A DNA stretch of 64,000 nt from Neptunicella sp048268085 (GTDB taxonomy: Bacteria > Pseudomonadota > Gammaproteobacteria > Enterobacterales > Alteromonadaceae). The position numbers and the translations under genes are program-made. The notes beneath the pieces were generated by a model. It was not told the DNA's origin. It was given only the letters and a program-made list of their open reading frames with translations, and made no database searches. Shown here piece after piece: positions 1 through 9,088 of this stretch. The stretch lies in contig NZ_JBLWWF010000001.1 of assembly GCF_048268085.1 (NCBI RefSeq), forward strand, positions 1-64,000, read 5' to 3'. Every line of letters starts with the position of its first letter. The first letter of the stretch is position 1.

Positions 1-1158
1 ACTGCCAGCACCGATGGCAAGTACCATCAAGTTAGGATCCACATCGGTGGATAACACTAAAGGGGCAACTATTCCCGCAGCGGTTAAACCAGCGACGGTG
101 GCCGAGCCCAGGCAAATACGGATAATAGTCGCGATTAACCAGCCCAGTAGTAGAGGGTTTAGATCAATACTTTGCAGCGCATCACCAATGTCATTACTGA
201 CACCGCTGGTGACAAACACCTGTTTTAACGCGCCCGCCCCGGCAATAATCAATAAAATGACTGCAATGTCTTTAATCGCATCGGAGTAACTATCCATAAT
301 GTGGCTGATTTTCATGCCTTGTGATGTACCCAAAGTGTAAGTGGCAATACCCAATGCCAAAATCATTACTACCATCGGATTGCCAATAAAACTGACTAGA
401 GCCGATGAATTTTTATCATCGCCTGCTAAATAAGGAAGTGCCGTGGTAGCGGCAATTAACACGACAGGTAACAAGCTAGTAGCAAAGCTATTGAATGCGC
501 TGGGTAACTGTTCGTCAGCGATCGCTTTGGGCTTAAAAGTAGCCAAAGGTTGGCTATCAATATTCTTTAGGGTTTTAGCGAAAATGGGACCCGCTAACGC
601 CATGGTCGGGATAGCGACAATTAAACCGTAAATCAGGGTCAGGCCCAGATTGGCACCAAATTGCGGCACTAACGCAGTGGGCGATGGATGAGGAGGTAAA
701 AAACCATGGGTGACAGACAGCGCTGCCAACAGCGGAATACCTAAATAAACCGCAGGTAATTTGGTTTGATAAACCACCGAGAAAACTAACGGAATCAGCA
801 GCACAAAGCCCACATTGTAGAACAGTGGAATACCGACAATAAAGCCAGTCAACATTAATGCCCAGGTAATGTATTTATCACCGCAGAGTTTCATTAAGCT
901 GCTACTGATTTGCTGGGCGGCACCGCTTTCGGACACCAGTTTGCCAAACATCGCCCCTAAGCAAATAATCACGGCAAGTGATCCAAGTAATCCACCGATA
1001 CCTTTTTCCAGCGTAGCAGGAATAGACTGTAACGGGATACCTAATAAGATGGCGGCGACAATTGAGGTAATTAAAAAAGCTAAAAAGGGATGTAATTTAG
1101 CCCAGGTGATTAGTAATACCAGTAATAAGATTGCCACTGAAACAGAAATAATGGCCAT
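1..1158 (-). CDS. GntP-family gluconate:H+ symporter, C-terminus cut by window edge
   Basis: This is an inner-membrane permease of the GntP family, which imports gluconate or related sugar acids with protons. The minus-strand frame is open from ATG at 1158 to the window edge, 386 codons. It consists almost entirely of hydrophobic helices and carries family-like stretches such as GIPLFYNVGFVLLIPL and, at the edge, LMVLAIGAGS, which in GntP precedes the SHVND motif. Family members are about 440-450 residues, so some 60 residues are missing. A LacI-type operator lies 34-47 bp upstream, so it is probably induced by its substrate. Substrate within the family (gluconate, idonate, fructuronate) cannot be decided here. 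Confidence 0.88.
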   Translation of the reverse strand, partial: MAIISVSVAILLLVLLITWAKLHPFLAFLITSIVAAILLGIPLQSIPATLEKGIGGLLGSLAVIICLGAMFGKLVSESGAAQQISSSLMKLCGDKYITWALMLTGFIVGIPLFYNVGFVLLIPLVFSVVYQTKLPAVYLGIPLLAALSVTHGFLPPHPSPTALVPQFGANLGLTLIYGLIVAIPTMALAGPIFAKTLKNIDSQPLATFKPKAIADEQLPSAFNSFATSLLPVVLIAATTALPYLAGDDKNSSALVSFIGNPMVVMILALGIATYTLGTSQGMKISHIMDSYSDAIKDIAVILLIIAGAGALKQVFVTSGVSNDIGDALQSIDLNPLLLGWLIATIIRICLGSATVAGLTAAGIVAPLVLSTDVDPNLMVLAIGAGS

Positions 1159-1191
1159 ATAAATCAAAACCTTGTGCAAGCAATAAATGAC

Positions 1192-1205
1192 TGTAAACGA
1201 TTACA
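1192..1205 (-). promoter_or_regulatory. LacI/GntR-type operator and promoter upstream of the gluconate permease
   Basis: TGTAAACGATTACA is an inverted repeat with a central CG, the usual form of LacI-family operators, including gluconate repressors. A TTGACA -35 lies at 1221-1226 (minus strand), and the best -10 (TAATCG on the minus strand) falls inside the palindrome. Binding would therefore block polymerase. The -10 match is poor, and the identity of the repressor is inferred. Confidence 0.5.
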
Positions 1206-1259
1206 TTTATCCCTTGCGTCTGTCAATAACATTTTGTTAACAAGTTGTGCGGTTGGATA

Positions 1260-2516
1260 TTAGTGTGATGAAGAAGGTGGATTGGGTAATGAATCAAGGG
1301 CGGGGTAGGTCAGAATAAAACGTGCGCCACCCAACGGTGAGGTTTCTACGGTACAGGTGCCACCGTGCCATTGCTGTATGCGGCGCACTATCGCAAGACC
1401 TAGACCTGCTCCCCCTCTAAGTCGATCACGGCTACTGTCGGGTCGAAAAAAGGGGTCAAAAATACGCTCACTCATTTGCTCATCAATCCCCGGTCCATCG
1501 TCATCGACATGAACAATGATGGTATTGTGCTGGCGTAATATGCGAATAACGATTTCTTGGTGGGCATAACGTAATGCGTTTTGCAGCAAGTTTTGTAATG
1601 AGCGCTGCACAAAATGAGCATCAGCCAACACAATATGATCATGCCCTTCAACATGCAGATGAATACTATGCTGGTAAGCCATTTTATTGACAATATCTTC
1701 GCTGATTTGCTTTAACGGAATTTCCGACATATCCATTTCCGGAGCGCTAGTTTCCATACTGGAATAATCGAGCATTTCTTGCACCAGTGATTCTAGTTCG
1801 TCAACGTCTTCACGCATGGCTTTCCAGGGTGAGGCACCGACTTGAGGTTTGAGTGCCAAGGCGAATTTCAGACGCGCTAATGGAGTACGGAATTCATGGG
1901 CAACCGCGCCGGTTAGTTCACGTTTGTTCAATAGTAACTGCTTTATTTTTAAACTTAATTGATTGAATGCGTCAGCGATGGGCTTTAGCGGTGAATGAGC
2001 GGACAATTCTACTTTACTCAGCGAGCCATCACCGTGCAGGGTCTGAGTGGCTGCTTTAAGCGCATTAAGGTCCCGCCATAATGGCCATACCCATAGTGCT
2101 AAAGGAATGCTTAGCAGAATAAAAAACAAACTGCTGTACAATAAATATGATGTTTGCGGCGGAGATTGTTGTTTAAAGGTTAACTCCAGCAATCGCCCAT
2201 CCCGCATTTGCACGTAGAGTTGTTGGCGAGCAATATTGTCGTGCAGCAATACTGGCTTGCCATTGTTCAAGCGTTTGGCAATCGCATCCGGCCAGGCCAT
2301 ACTTTTGGGGTTTTTCCAACTCATTTGGATGTCAGCATTGGTGGCCAGTTTGCTAATATCGTGTTTGGGATAGAGCTCACGAAATACAATACCGATAGAT
2401 TCTGCCGGAGGCGAAACCTGAGGGCTATCAGTATAAAACAGGTTGTCCATCGCCGCTGCGAGCAAAATCAGCGACAGGGCAATGACAATATATAAACTAA
2501 AAAATAATCTGGCCAT
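1260..2516 (-). CDS. rstB: Sensor histidine kinase, RstB-like
   Basis: This is the inner-membrane sensor kinase of a two-component system, partner of the response regulator directly upstream. There are two transmembrane helices (about residues 4-23 and 126-145) around a sensor domain of about 100 residues, then HAMP, the H box AHEFRTPL with phospho-acceptor His207, the N box around LLQNALRYA, and DDDGPGID plus GLGLAI in the ATPase domain. The C-terminal region closely resembles E. coli RstB (IFDPFFRPDSSRDR, LGGARF). I chose ATG at 2516 because GGAG precedes it by 10 bases; a GTG at 2555 would add 13 residues and overlap rstA. RstB orthology is inferred from memory of the family. Confidence 0.88.
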   Translation of the reverse strand: MARLFFSLYIVIALSLILLAAAMDNLFYTDSPQVSPPAESIGIVFRELYPKHDISKLATNADIQMSWKNPKSMAWPDAIAKRLNNGKPVLLHDNIARQQLYVQMRDGRLLELTFKQQSPPQTSYLLYSSLFFILLSIPLALWVWPLWRDLNALKAATQTLHGDGSLSKVELSAHSPLKPIADAFNQLSLKIKQLLLNKRELTGAVAHEFRTPLARLKFALALKPQVGASPWKAMREDVDELESLVQEMLDYSSMETSAPEMDMSEIPLKQISEDIVNKMAYQHSIHLHVEGHDHIVLADAHFVQRSLQNLLQNALRYAHQEIVIRILRQHNTIIVHVDDDGPGIDEQMSERIFDPFFRPDSSRDRLRGGAGLGLAIVRRIQQWHGGTCTVETSPLGGARFILTYPALDSLPNPPSSSH

Positions 2517-2545
2517 AGGATGATTGCTCCAATGTCTCTGATCGA

Positions 2546-3241
2546 TTAATCCCACGCATCAGGTACAAAAAAGAACCCCTTCCCCCATATAGTTTTAATT
2601 CGGTAGGGATTTTGCTGATTATCCGATAACTTCTTACGCAAGCGGGAAATGCGCACATCAGCAGAACGATCCAGCCCATCATAAGGACGTCCAATTAATT
2701 CATCATATATTTTATTACGATCCACTACCTGTGAGGCATTGTCTGCCAACATCCATAATAAATCGAACTCATGGCTGGTGAGCTGAATTAATTCATTGGC
2801 TAGGGTTACTTGTCGAGAAGCACTGTTGATCGATAATTTGCCGAACTGCATTTGTCGATGAGATTTCTCTGACATGGTGGCTTTGACTCGTCTAAGTAGC
2901 GCTTGGATCCTAGCCAGTAACACGCGAGGTTCTACGGGTTTGATAACATAATCATCAGCGCCTAATTCCAAACCCAGAACCTGATCAAAATTATCATCGC
3001 GGGCGGTCATAAACAAAAGTGGGCCGCTATAATTGGGCCGAATGTTGCGGCACAGTGAGAATCCATCCTGACCGGGCAACATCACATCAAGGATAATGAT
3101 ATCGGGAGGATTGTTTTTGATTGCTTGTTGCAAGCCGTTGCCGTCATAAAGGCAATTGACCTTGAAACCTTGCTCGGTTAAAAAGTCAGCCACCAGACTG
3201 CTAAGTCTTTTATCATCTTCGACTAGTAATATATTGGTCAT
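2546..3241 (-). CDS. rstA: OmpR-family response regulator, RstA-like
   Basis: This DNA-binding response regulator pairs with the RstB-like kinase that follows. The receiver domain (1-120) has the acidic pair E9-D10, phospho-acceptor Asp52 in LDVMLPG, Thr79 and Lys101. A winged helix fills about 130-231, ending in a YRIKTIWGKGFFF stretch and AWD, very like E. coli RstA. The start is ATG at 3241, which overlaps the stop of the DUF3019 gene as TGATG with GGAG 9 bases upstream; this implies translational coupling. An earlier in-frame start at 3256 would add MEYFL and lacks support. Targets are unknown; the upstream outer-membrane protein genes in the same cluster are plausible. Confidence 0.92.
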   Translation of the reverse strand: MTNILLVEDDKRLSSLVADFLTEQGFKVNCLYDGNGLQQAIKNNPPDIIILDVMLPGQDGFSLCRNIRPNYSGPLLFMTARDDNFDQVLGLELGADDYVIKPVEPRVLLARIQALLRRVKATMSEKSHRQMQFGKLSINSASRQVTLANELIQLTSHEFDLLWMLADNASQVVDRNKIYDELIGRPYDGLDRSADVRISRLRKKLSDNQQNPYRIKTIWGKGFFFVPDAWD

Positions 3242-3612
3242 CAAAAAATACTCCACGGACTGCGGATCCGTCGACGTCCCTGAGCAGATTGCAGTGTTTT
3301 AATTTTAAGAACGGTCGTGAATACAATATTGTTGTTACTATCCAGCAAGGCGAGCTGAGCTGTTTGACGAAAGTGAACTGTGGGATGCCATAACGGATTG
3401 ATTGAATCCACACAATCGAGTTGTTTACCTGAAAGAGTCAAACAATACACACCTGCTGGCAAATGTTGCGTGACGATGGTTAACGACATATCACACAAAT
3501 CCCCCGCATTTTCTACCACGCAGGTATCAGGCAATACTTGCCAATTGGGTTCTATTGCTTGGCTTTTTACACTTATTAGTAGTAAAAACAACCAGCCGAG
3601 TCCTTTCAACAT
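3241..3612 (-). CDS. DUF3019 secreted protein
   Basis: This is a 123-residue exported protein of unknown function. Residues 1-19 form a signal peptide (hydrophobic LGWLFLLLIS, cleavage likely after QA). The mature part has four cysteines (about 31, 40, 57 and 66) that could form two disulfides in the periplasm, and a compact beta-rich pattern. I place it in DUF3019, a family I associate with MipA/OmpV genes and RstA-like regulators in Shewanella-type genomes. It lies 10 bp after the mipA-like gene and overlaps the start of rstA by one base, so it is cotranscribed with both. A ligand-binding role feeding the RstB sensor is only a guess. Confidence 0.72.
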   Translation of the reverse strand: MLKGLGWLFLLLISVKSQAIEPNWQVLPDTCVVENAGDLCDMSLTIVTQHLPAGVYCLTLSGKQLDCVDSINPLWHPTVHFRQTAQLALLDSNNNIVFTTVLKIKTLQSAQGRRRIRSPWSIF

Positions 3613-3621
3613 GATCCCCTG

Positions 3622-4482
3622 TCAGAATTGATAGGCAGCTCCAATAAAGCCGCTAACCACGTTATTTCTTGCCACCAGTGGACTATCGGACATCGCGGAT
3701 GGCAGATGTTGATAGCGTCCGCGAATAAGCCATGACCAGCGTTCTGAGATCGGTTTTCGTGCCAATAGTGTAATTGCAGGAAACCAGCCGCTACCAGCTT
3801 GATAAAGCTGTTCATCACTAACATTATCTTGTTGACTCAAGCCATAATAATAATTGAGTAGTTGATGGCTTTTCCAGGTTAACTGGGGTGATACTGATAG
3901 GGTCCATTGGTTAATTTGCCACGCATGTCGATAGCTGAGGTCGAGTTGCTGGCCATTATAAGTATTTGTGCCGTCAGTTAACACTGCTATCCGCCATTCC
4001 CCTGAAGGGGTAAACCAATGTGCTCGTACACCTAGATCTACAGCCCAGTCACGTTCACTTACCTGATTAACAGAAATGCGATTTTGAGGTTGTTGCGATG
4101 GCGAAAAAATGGCACTCAACTGGTTATTATTGAACAGTAGTAGGTTATTGGGATGCCAGAAACTGAAATAGGCTTTTTCGGTATTTATGGCAAGAAAAGT
4201 TTCAAAAGCATAGTGATTGCTTTGCACCCATTGATAGCCCAGTTCGCCATTATCGAAATAGGCTGATTCTCCATACCAGGCAATATCGGGTAATATCACC
4301 AGAGGAATATTATCGCCGTCATGCAGGGGATTAATGGTGACTCCTGCACCCAGAGCGACGCCTAATCGCCAGCTGTTTTGCTCAATACAATGCTGCTGCG
4401 ATACCTCGCAGGCTGGAATGCTGATACTCGATAACAATAATCCGCTGCCTAAAATAGCAGCTACCCACTTGATTAAACGCAA
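3622..4482 (-). CDS. MipA/OmpV-family outer membrane protein
   Basis: This protein is a predicted outer-membrane beta-barrel. It has an N-terminal signal sequence (hydrophobic run at about 6-22), the family-like opening SWRLGVALGAG, an aromatic-rich alternating pattern and a terminal phenylalanine (IGAAYQF), the usual barrel-insertion signal. No ATG exists near the start. TTG at 4482 is preceded by AGGAG with a 6-base gap, whereas TTG at 4488 touches the same Shine-Dalgarno, so 4482 is preferred (286 residues). It is the first gene of the mipA-DUF3019-rstA-rstB run. MipA was named as an MltA-interacting scaffold in E. coli, but most members are uncharacterised. Confidence 0.78.
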   Translation of the reverse strand: MRLIKWVAAILGSGLLLSSISIPACEVSQQHCIEQNSWRLGVALGAGVTINPLHDGDNIPLVILPDIAWYGESAYFDNGELGYQWVQSNHYAFETFLAINTEKAYFSFWHPNNLLLFNNNQLSAIFSPSQQPQNRISVNQVSERDWAVDLGVRAHWFTPSGEWRIAVLTDGTNTYNGQQLDLSYRHAWQINQWTLSVSPQLTWKSHQLLNYYYGLSQQDNVSDEQLYQAGSGWFPAITLLARKPISERWSWLIRGRYQHLPSAMSDSPLVARNNVVSGFIGAAYQF

Positions 4483-4580
4483 AGCCAACTCCTAACAGTA
4501 ATCCGGCGCAGCATAACAGAGGCTTGAGTGTGGCTCACTAGGCGATTACAAATATTCACAAATCGATGCATTGTGATGCG

Positions 4581-5759
4581 CTATTGGTTAGGGTCTGAAG
4601 TTGGCTGCTTTTGCCAGTAAATAATGCAGATAATCACCAATAAAAGGAGCGGAAGATTCAGCAATAATAAGGTATTCCACCCCGCAATCTGTATTACCCA
4701 ACCTGCGGATAAAGACACTAGGGCCTGAACCGAAAAAATAGCAAAGTCGTTAATACCTTGGACTTTGAATTTTTCATTCTCTTGGTAACTCTTTGGTAAT
4801 AGGCTGGTGGCGGCAACAAACATAAAATTCCAGCCAATCCCTAAAATCACCAGGCTAAACCAAAAGTGGCTATAGGATTGATTAATAAAGCCAATCACAA
4901 TACATGAGGTTAACGCCAATAAACCTATTTGCAATAAGCGTATCGCTCCGAGTTTTTTGACTAAAATACCGGTGATTAATGAGGGTAAATACATAGCGAC
5001 AATATGACTCTGAATCACCCATTTAGTTTGTTCCATACTAAAATGATGGTGAACATGCATGCTGATCGGCGTAGCGGTCATGATAAAACTCATCACGGCA
5101 AAACCCACAGTGGCACTACATAACGCCAATATGAAAACCGGTTGGCGCATAATCTGACGTAAAGCCCTGGGCTGTCCGGTTAGGTTTATTTGGGCAGATT
5201 CGGTCGGGGTGATAAACAGTAATATAATTAACGCTATGATTAAGTTGCCTACCAGTAACACAAAAGATCCGACAAACTCAGTAGCAAATAGATCTTTACC
5301 CGCTAATCCTAGTTCCGGGCCAATAAAAGCCGCCGCCAATCCTGCCAGTAATAGTATTGATACTGCCTGTCCCGCTTTGTCTGGAGCGACTGATTCCATG
5401 GCCGCAAAGCGAAATTGTTGTACTGCTGCCAGCGGAATACCGAACAGTAGAATACTGAAACAGAATAGCCAAAAATGTTGGACTGAAACCGCATAAGCGC
5501 AAAAAAGCGTGTTGATAACCCCGATACTGATGGTTAACAGAAAGCCTTTTTTACGGCCCGTTAAACTGAATAACCTGACAATGGGTAAGGTACATGTAGC
5601 AATGCCAATTACCATAAAGGCAACAGGCATTGTTGCCAATGTGGCTGACGGTGCCAGTTGCATGCCAATAAAACCACCCACAAACACCACCAATGGCCCA
5701 ATCGAACCGATAAAAGCTTGTGCCAGCATCAGTAACCATACATTTGAGTGGAGTTTCAT
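4581..5759 (-). CDS. Major facilitator superfamily transporter
   Basis: This is a 392-residue inner-membrane transporter with about 12 hydrophobic helices, a cytoplasmic GRKKG loop after helix 2 and a central loop near residues 185-205. The stretch VIQSHIVAMYLPSLITG at the start of the C-terminal half is typical of a group of MFS carriers that includes putative riboflavin and drug exporters; the substrate cannot be deduced. It starts 27 bp after the mgtE stop and may be cotranscribed with it. The 92-bp gap to the MipA-like gene leaves room for a separate promoter. Confidence 0.82.
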   Translation of the reverse strand: MKLHSNVWLLMLAQAFIGSIGPLVVFVGGFIGMQLAPSATLATMPVAFMVIGIATCTLPIVRLFSLTGRKKGFLLTISIGVINTLFCAYAVSVQHFWLFCFSILLFGIPLAAVQQFRFAAMESVAPDKAGQAVSILLLAGLAAAFIGPELGLAGKDLFATEFVGSFVLLVGNLIIALIILLFITPTESAQINLTGQPRALRQIMRQPVFILALCSATVGFAVMSFIMTATPISMHVHHHFSMEQTKWVIQSHIVAMYLPSLITGILVKKLGAIRLLQIGLLALTSCIVIGFINQSYSHFWFSLVILGIGWNFMFVAATSLLPKSYQENEKFKVQGINDFAIFSVQALVSLSAGWVIQIAGWNTLLLLNLPLLLLVIICIIYWQKQPTSDPNQ

Positions 5760-5786
5760 TGGTTTTTTTGGCTCTTGAACAATCGA

Positions 5787-7148
5787 CTATGGCATTAGTA
5801 ATAATGTCGCGGTGCCTAAAAATGCGAATATGCCGACCACGTCAGTGATCGTGGTTAAAATGACACTGCCCGCCAAGGCCGGATCGATATTCATCCGCTG
5901 CATGATCACTGGTAATGTCGCGCCCGCTAAACCTGCGGCTATCATATTGACCAACATGGCAAACGCAATAATGGCACCTAGCATCACGTCTTGTTTCCAT
6001 AATGCCACCACGGAGGCAATTAAAACCGCCCAAATCAAACCATTTAACGCACCAATCGCAAGTTCTTTATAAATTAACGAGCGTGAGTTACCGGGACTGA
6101 CGTGACCTAACGCCATACCACGAATAACTAGCGTAAGGGTCTGATTACCAGCCACCCCTCCCATGCTGGGAACAATGGTATTTAAAATGGCGAGAACAGC
6201 TAACTGGCTTAGGGTTGCTTCAAATAAATCACTGACCGCTGCGGCCATTAAGGCAGTAAATAAATTGACACCCAACCAGATAGAGCGGCGGCGGGTACTT
6301 TTCATGATGGGCGCATAAGTATCGGCCTCATCATCCAAACCTGCCATACTCATCATTGAGTGTTCTGCTTCTTCGCGGATAATATCAACAACGTCATCGA
6401 TGGTAATCCGGCCAAGGAGATGATTTTCAGCGTCTACTACCGGTGCAGATAACCAGTTGTAACGTTCAAACAGTTTAGCCACTTCCCGCTCGGGCATATC
6501 GACCGGAATGCCTTCTGAATTTTTGGTCATCAATTCTTTGACCGTCATATCGGTACGAGCGGTTAGCAACTTGGTAACCGGGACATAACCCGTTAATTTG
6601 TCATGCCGATTAACCACGAAAAATGTATCGGTATCTTCTGGCACATCACCTTTAAGACGCAAATAACGCAATATCACGTCGATAGTGACATCGGGACGCA
6701 GAGTGATGGTATCGGTATTCATTACAAAACCGGCGGTTTCTTCACCGTAGGCCAAGGCTTTTTCAGCCCTTAGCCTGTCCTGATGATCCATTGAATTAAG
6801 TACTTCCTGGACCGTTTCATCAGGTAAACTGCGTAACAATTCCACCAGATTATCGGTGTCCATGTCCTCGACCGCGTCGGCGACTTTTTCTGGCACCATG
6901 CTGCGCACAATACCATTACGGACATCTTCAGATAGTTCTTCGAGTACATCCCCATGAAATTCTGCGTCGAGTAATTGCCATAGCTCGGTTCGAATTCTGG
7001 AGGTGGTAGATTCCAGCAATAATGCGACATCACAGGCAGGCATGTTATGCAGCATCTTCCGAACTTGCACATACATACCATTATTCAGAGCATCGCTGAT
7101 GATCTGAAGCTGGCTGTTACTGTATTGCTGTTCGGTATTGTCAGGCAT
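5787..7148 (-). CDS. mgtE: Magnesium transporter MgtE
   Basis: This protein is a Mg2+ channel of the inner membrane gated by its cytoplasmic domains. At 453 residues it has the family's normal length: an N-terminal superhelical domain with repeated short acidic helices (about 10-130, for example DMDTDNLVELLRSLPDE), a CBS-domain pair (about 135-260), and five transmembrane helices from about 285 containing PSMGGVAGNQTLT, the conserved pore stretch. Acidic residues between the N domain and the CBS pair fit the Mg2+-sensing interface known for the family. Its gene lies 134 bp downstream of the RhtB-type gene. Confidence 0.95.
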   Translation of the reverse strand: MPDNTEQQYSNSQLQIISDALNNGMYVQVRKMLHNMPACDVALLLESTTSRIRTELWQLLDAEFHGDVLEELSEDVRNGIVRSMVPEKVADAVEDMDTDNLVELLRSLPDETVQEVLNSMDHQDRLRAEKALAYGEETAGFVMNTDTITLRPDVTIDVILRYLRLKGDVPEDTDTFFVVNRHDKLTGYVPVTKLLTARTDMTVKELMTKNSEGIPVDMPEREVAKLFERYNWLSAPVVDAENHLLGRITIDDVVDIIREEAEHSMMSMAGLDDEADTYAPIMKSTRRRSIWLGVNLFTALMAAAVSDLFEATLSQLAVLAILNTIVPSMGGVAGNQTLTLVIRGMALGHVSPGNSRSLIYKELAIGALNGLIWAVLIASVVALWKQDVMLGAIIAFAMLVNMIAAGLAGATLPVIMQRMNIDPALAGSVILTTITDVVGIFAFLGTATLLLMP

Positions 7149-7282
7149 AAAGCTAATGGCTCACTGCAACTTATTGATTTTATTTTGCTAGTTTAGAGGA
7201 AGCCGCATCAGAGATCAGCAGAATTTTTAGTCGATTTAAGCTTTACCGGGATTTTTATGCCGGGTAAGAAAGGGAGTCGTGG

Positions 7283-7903
7283 TTAATTGTCAATGGCCAG
7301 CCAAAAACCGACAACTATCATTAAACTGCCGGCAATACGATGTAACCATTTAATATTATCTCCCCGAGAAAGGAATAATCGTAAGCTTTTACCTCCAGTG
7401 GCGTAAATCGTCATGCAGATCAGTTCACTGAGCATGATAATACTCACCAGCACCATCAGTTGTGGTGCCACTTCACGTTCAATATCGATAAACGGGGGCA
7501 GTAATGACAGCATAAATGCCCAGCCTTTAGGATTGGCAATAGCAGTGACCAAGCCTTGTGAAAACAACGCATGGCGGCTTACGTCATAATCGGTTGGCTG
7601 GTTAAGTGATATGCTGGTGTTGGCGCGCCACATCTTTATACCGATATAACCCAAATAAGCGCCGCCCAGCCATTTTAATCCTGTGAAAAGTTCGGGGGAG
7701 TTAAGCATAATGCTGGCCACACCGAGTACCGCGGCAATCGCGACGATCGCAACGCCAATCACTTCTCCTATCATCATCCACAATGTACGACGGACGCCAA
7801 TACTCATGCCCAGCGTCATGGCTAATGTCATACACATGCCGGGAGTAATGGAAACAAAAAAGAAGGTCGGAATGAACGCGGCGAGTAGGGTTAAATCTGG
7901 CAT
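7283..7903 (-). CDS. LysE/RhtB-family amino acid exporter
   Basis: This is a 206-residue membrane protein with six hydrophobic segments. The N-terminal FFFVSITPGMCMTLAMTLG matches the conserved first helix of the RhtB/LysE superfamily, and the GAYLGYIGIKMW stretch is also typical. Members export amino acids or related small molecules; the substrate is not evident. It lies 41 bp downstream of the NPr gene and may be read through from the ptsN operon. Confidence 0.87.
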   Translation of the reverse strand: MPDLTLLAAFIPTFFFVSITPGMCMTLAMTLGMSIGVRRTLWMMIGEVIGVAIVAIAAVLGVASIMLNSPELFTGLKWLGGAYLGYIGIKMWRANTSISLNQPTDYDVSRHALFSQGLVTAIANPKGWAFMLSLLPPFIDIEREVAPQLMVLVSIIMLSELICMTIYATGGKSLRLFLSRGDNIKWLHRIAGSLMIVVGFWLAIDN

Positions 7904-7944
7904 TAAAAGTACATCAGAAGAAAAATGAGGAGCACGTAAGCAGT

Positions 7945-8220
7945 TTATTCTGCTTCGTTAAATTTTTTGGCAATGAGTTCTTCCACAGCATCCATTGCCG
8001 CCGCTGCATCGACCCCTTCACTGATTACGGTGATTTCTTTGCCTTGATGGCTTTCCAGCATCATCAACCCTAATACACTATTGGCTGACGCACTTTTATC
8101 TTGTTGCTGGATGGTCACTTGCGCATCAAATTGATTGGCAAGTTTAGCTAATTGAGTGGCCGCGCGGGCATGTAATCCTAATTTATTCTGGATCACCAGA
8201 GATTTTTCAATTCGGTTCAT
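7945..8220 (-). CDS. ptsO: Phosphocarrier NPr of the nitrogen PTS
   Basis: NPr is a cytosolic HPr-like protein that passes phosphate from EI-Ntr (PtsP) to EIIA-Ntr (PtsN). Its 91 residues contain the active-site motif NKLGLHARAA with His17, and the Ser region ANSVLGLMML where HPr has its regulatory serine. It is the last conserved gene of the rpoN-hpf-ptsN-rapZ-ptsO block and starts 16 bp after rapZ. The pathway regulates potassium, nitrogen and envelope functions rather than sugar import. Confidence 0.93.
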   Translation of the reverse strand: MNRIEKSLVIQNKLGLHARAATQLAKLANQFDAQVTIQQQDKSASANSVLGLMMLESHQGKEITVISEGVDAAAAMDAVEELIAKKFNEAE

Positions 8221-8236
8221 TTACAGCATTACCTAA

Positions 8237-9088
8237 TCAAGGAGTGCGATTGAGTTCACGATGACGGATTTGTACATCTGGGTGAGTATTACGGATGTTA
8301 TTACACAAAGCTTCTGCCACATACACTGAACGGTGTTGGCCACCGGTACAACCAATTGCAATTGTTACGTAACTGCGGTTGTTCCGCTCTAAGTGGGGAA
8401 GCCAGGTGGTAATCAAATTTTGTATTTGCCAGATGAATTTAGTCACAATAGGTTGTGCACCAAGAAAATTCTGTACGGCGCTGTCTAATCCGGTCAGGTG
8501 TTTCAAATCCGGTTCCCAGTGAGGATTGGGCAAAAAACGTGAGTCGAATACATAATCAGCGTCTTTGGAAATGCCATGTTTAAATCCGAATGACTCAAAT
8601 ACAATGACTAAACGAGAGCTTTTTTTACCCAATATCCTTTCACGGACCAATTCAGCTAGCTGATGCACGGACAGTTCGCCGGTATCCAGATACAAATCAG
8701 CACGTTCAATGATGGGAGCCAACAGTTTAGTTTCTGCCATGATGGCTTCACTAAGGGATTTATTATGTCGGGATAAGGGATGTAAACGACGAGTTTCGCT
8801 AAAGCGTTTAATTAATACATCGTCACTGGCATCCAGATAGACAATATTCATATCCCAGCTATCGGGCAGATAATTGAGAATTTCGACTAATTCATCGGGA
8901 TCTTTGGGTAGGTTACGCACATCAATACTGACTGCGACCTGATCATATTCATCCACCACGGTGTGAGTCAGGGTGGGGAGTAAGTTAACCGGCAGATTAT
9001 CAACACAGTAATAGCCGAGATCTTCCAATACCCTTAACGCAATAGATTTTCCCGAGCCTGAACGTCCGCTGATAATCATCAGCTTCAT
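8237..9088 (-). CDS. rapZ: RNase adapter protein RapZ
   Basis: RapZ is a nucleotide- and RNA-binding protein; in E. coli it delivers the sRNA GlmZ to RNase E and so tunes GlmS and amino-sugar supply for the cell wall. The 283 residues start with Walker A GRSGSGKS (8-15) and include a C-terminal domain with GCTGGQHRSVY, part of the proposed sugar-phosphate/RNA-binding site. Start ATG overlaps the ptsN stop by 4 bp (ATGA), showing translational coupling. GlmZ itself is not in this window. Confidence 0.94.
   Translation of the reverse strand: MKLMIISGRSGSGKSIALRVLEDLGYYCVDNLPVNLLPTLTHTVVDEYDQVAVSIDVRNLPKDPDELVEILNYLPDSWDMNIVYLDASDDVLIKRFSETRRLHPLSRHNKSLSEAIMAETKLLAPIIERADLYLDTGELSVHQLAELVRERILGKKSSRLVIVFESFGFKHGISKDADYVFDSRFLPNPHWEPDLKHLTGLDSAVQNFLGAQPIVTKFIWQIQNLITTWLPHLERNNRSYVTIAIGCTGGQHRSVYVAEALCNNIRNTHPDVQIRHRELNRTP

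Noticed and set aside
14..1162. Plus-strand open frames of 60-100 codons opposite the first 1.1 kb
   Set aside because: They are antisense to a clear GntP permease; hydrophobic codons read backwards often give such frames.
7195..7275. Possible hairpin (TTACC...CCGG) between the RhtB gene and mgtE
   Set aside because: The stem has a bulge and no T run in the direction of transcription; too weak to call a terminator or riboswitch.
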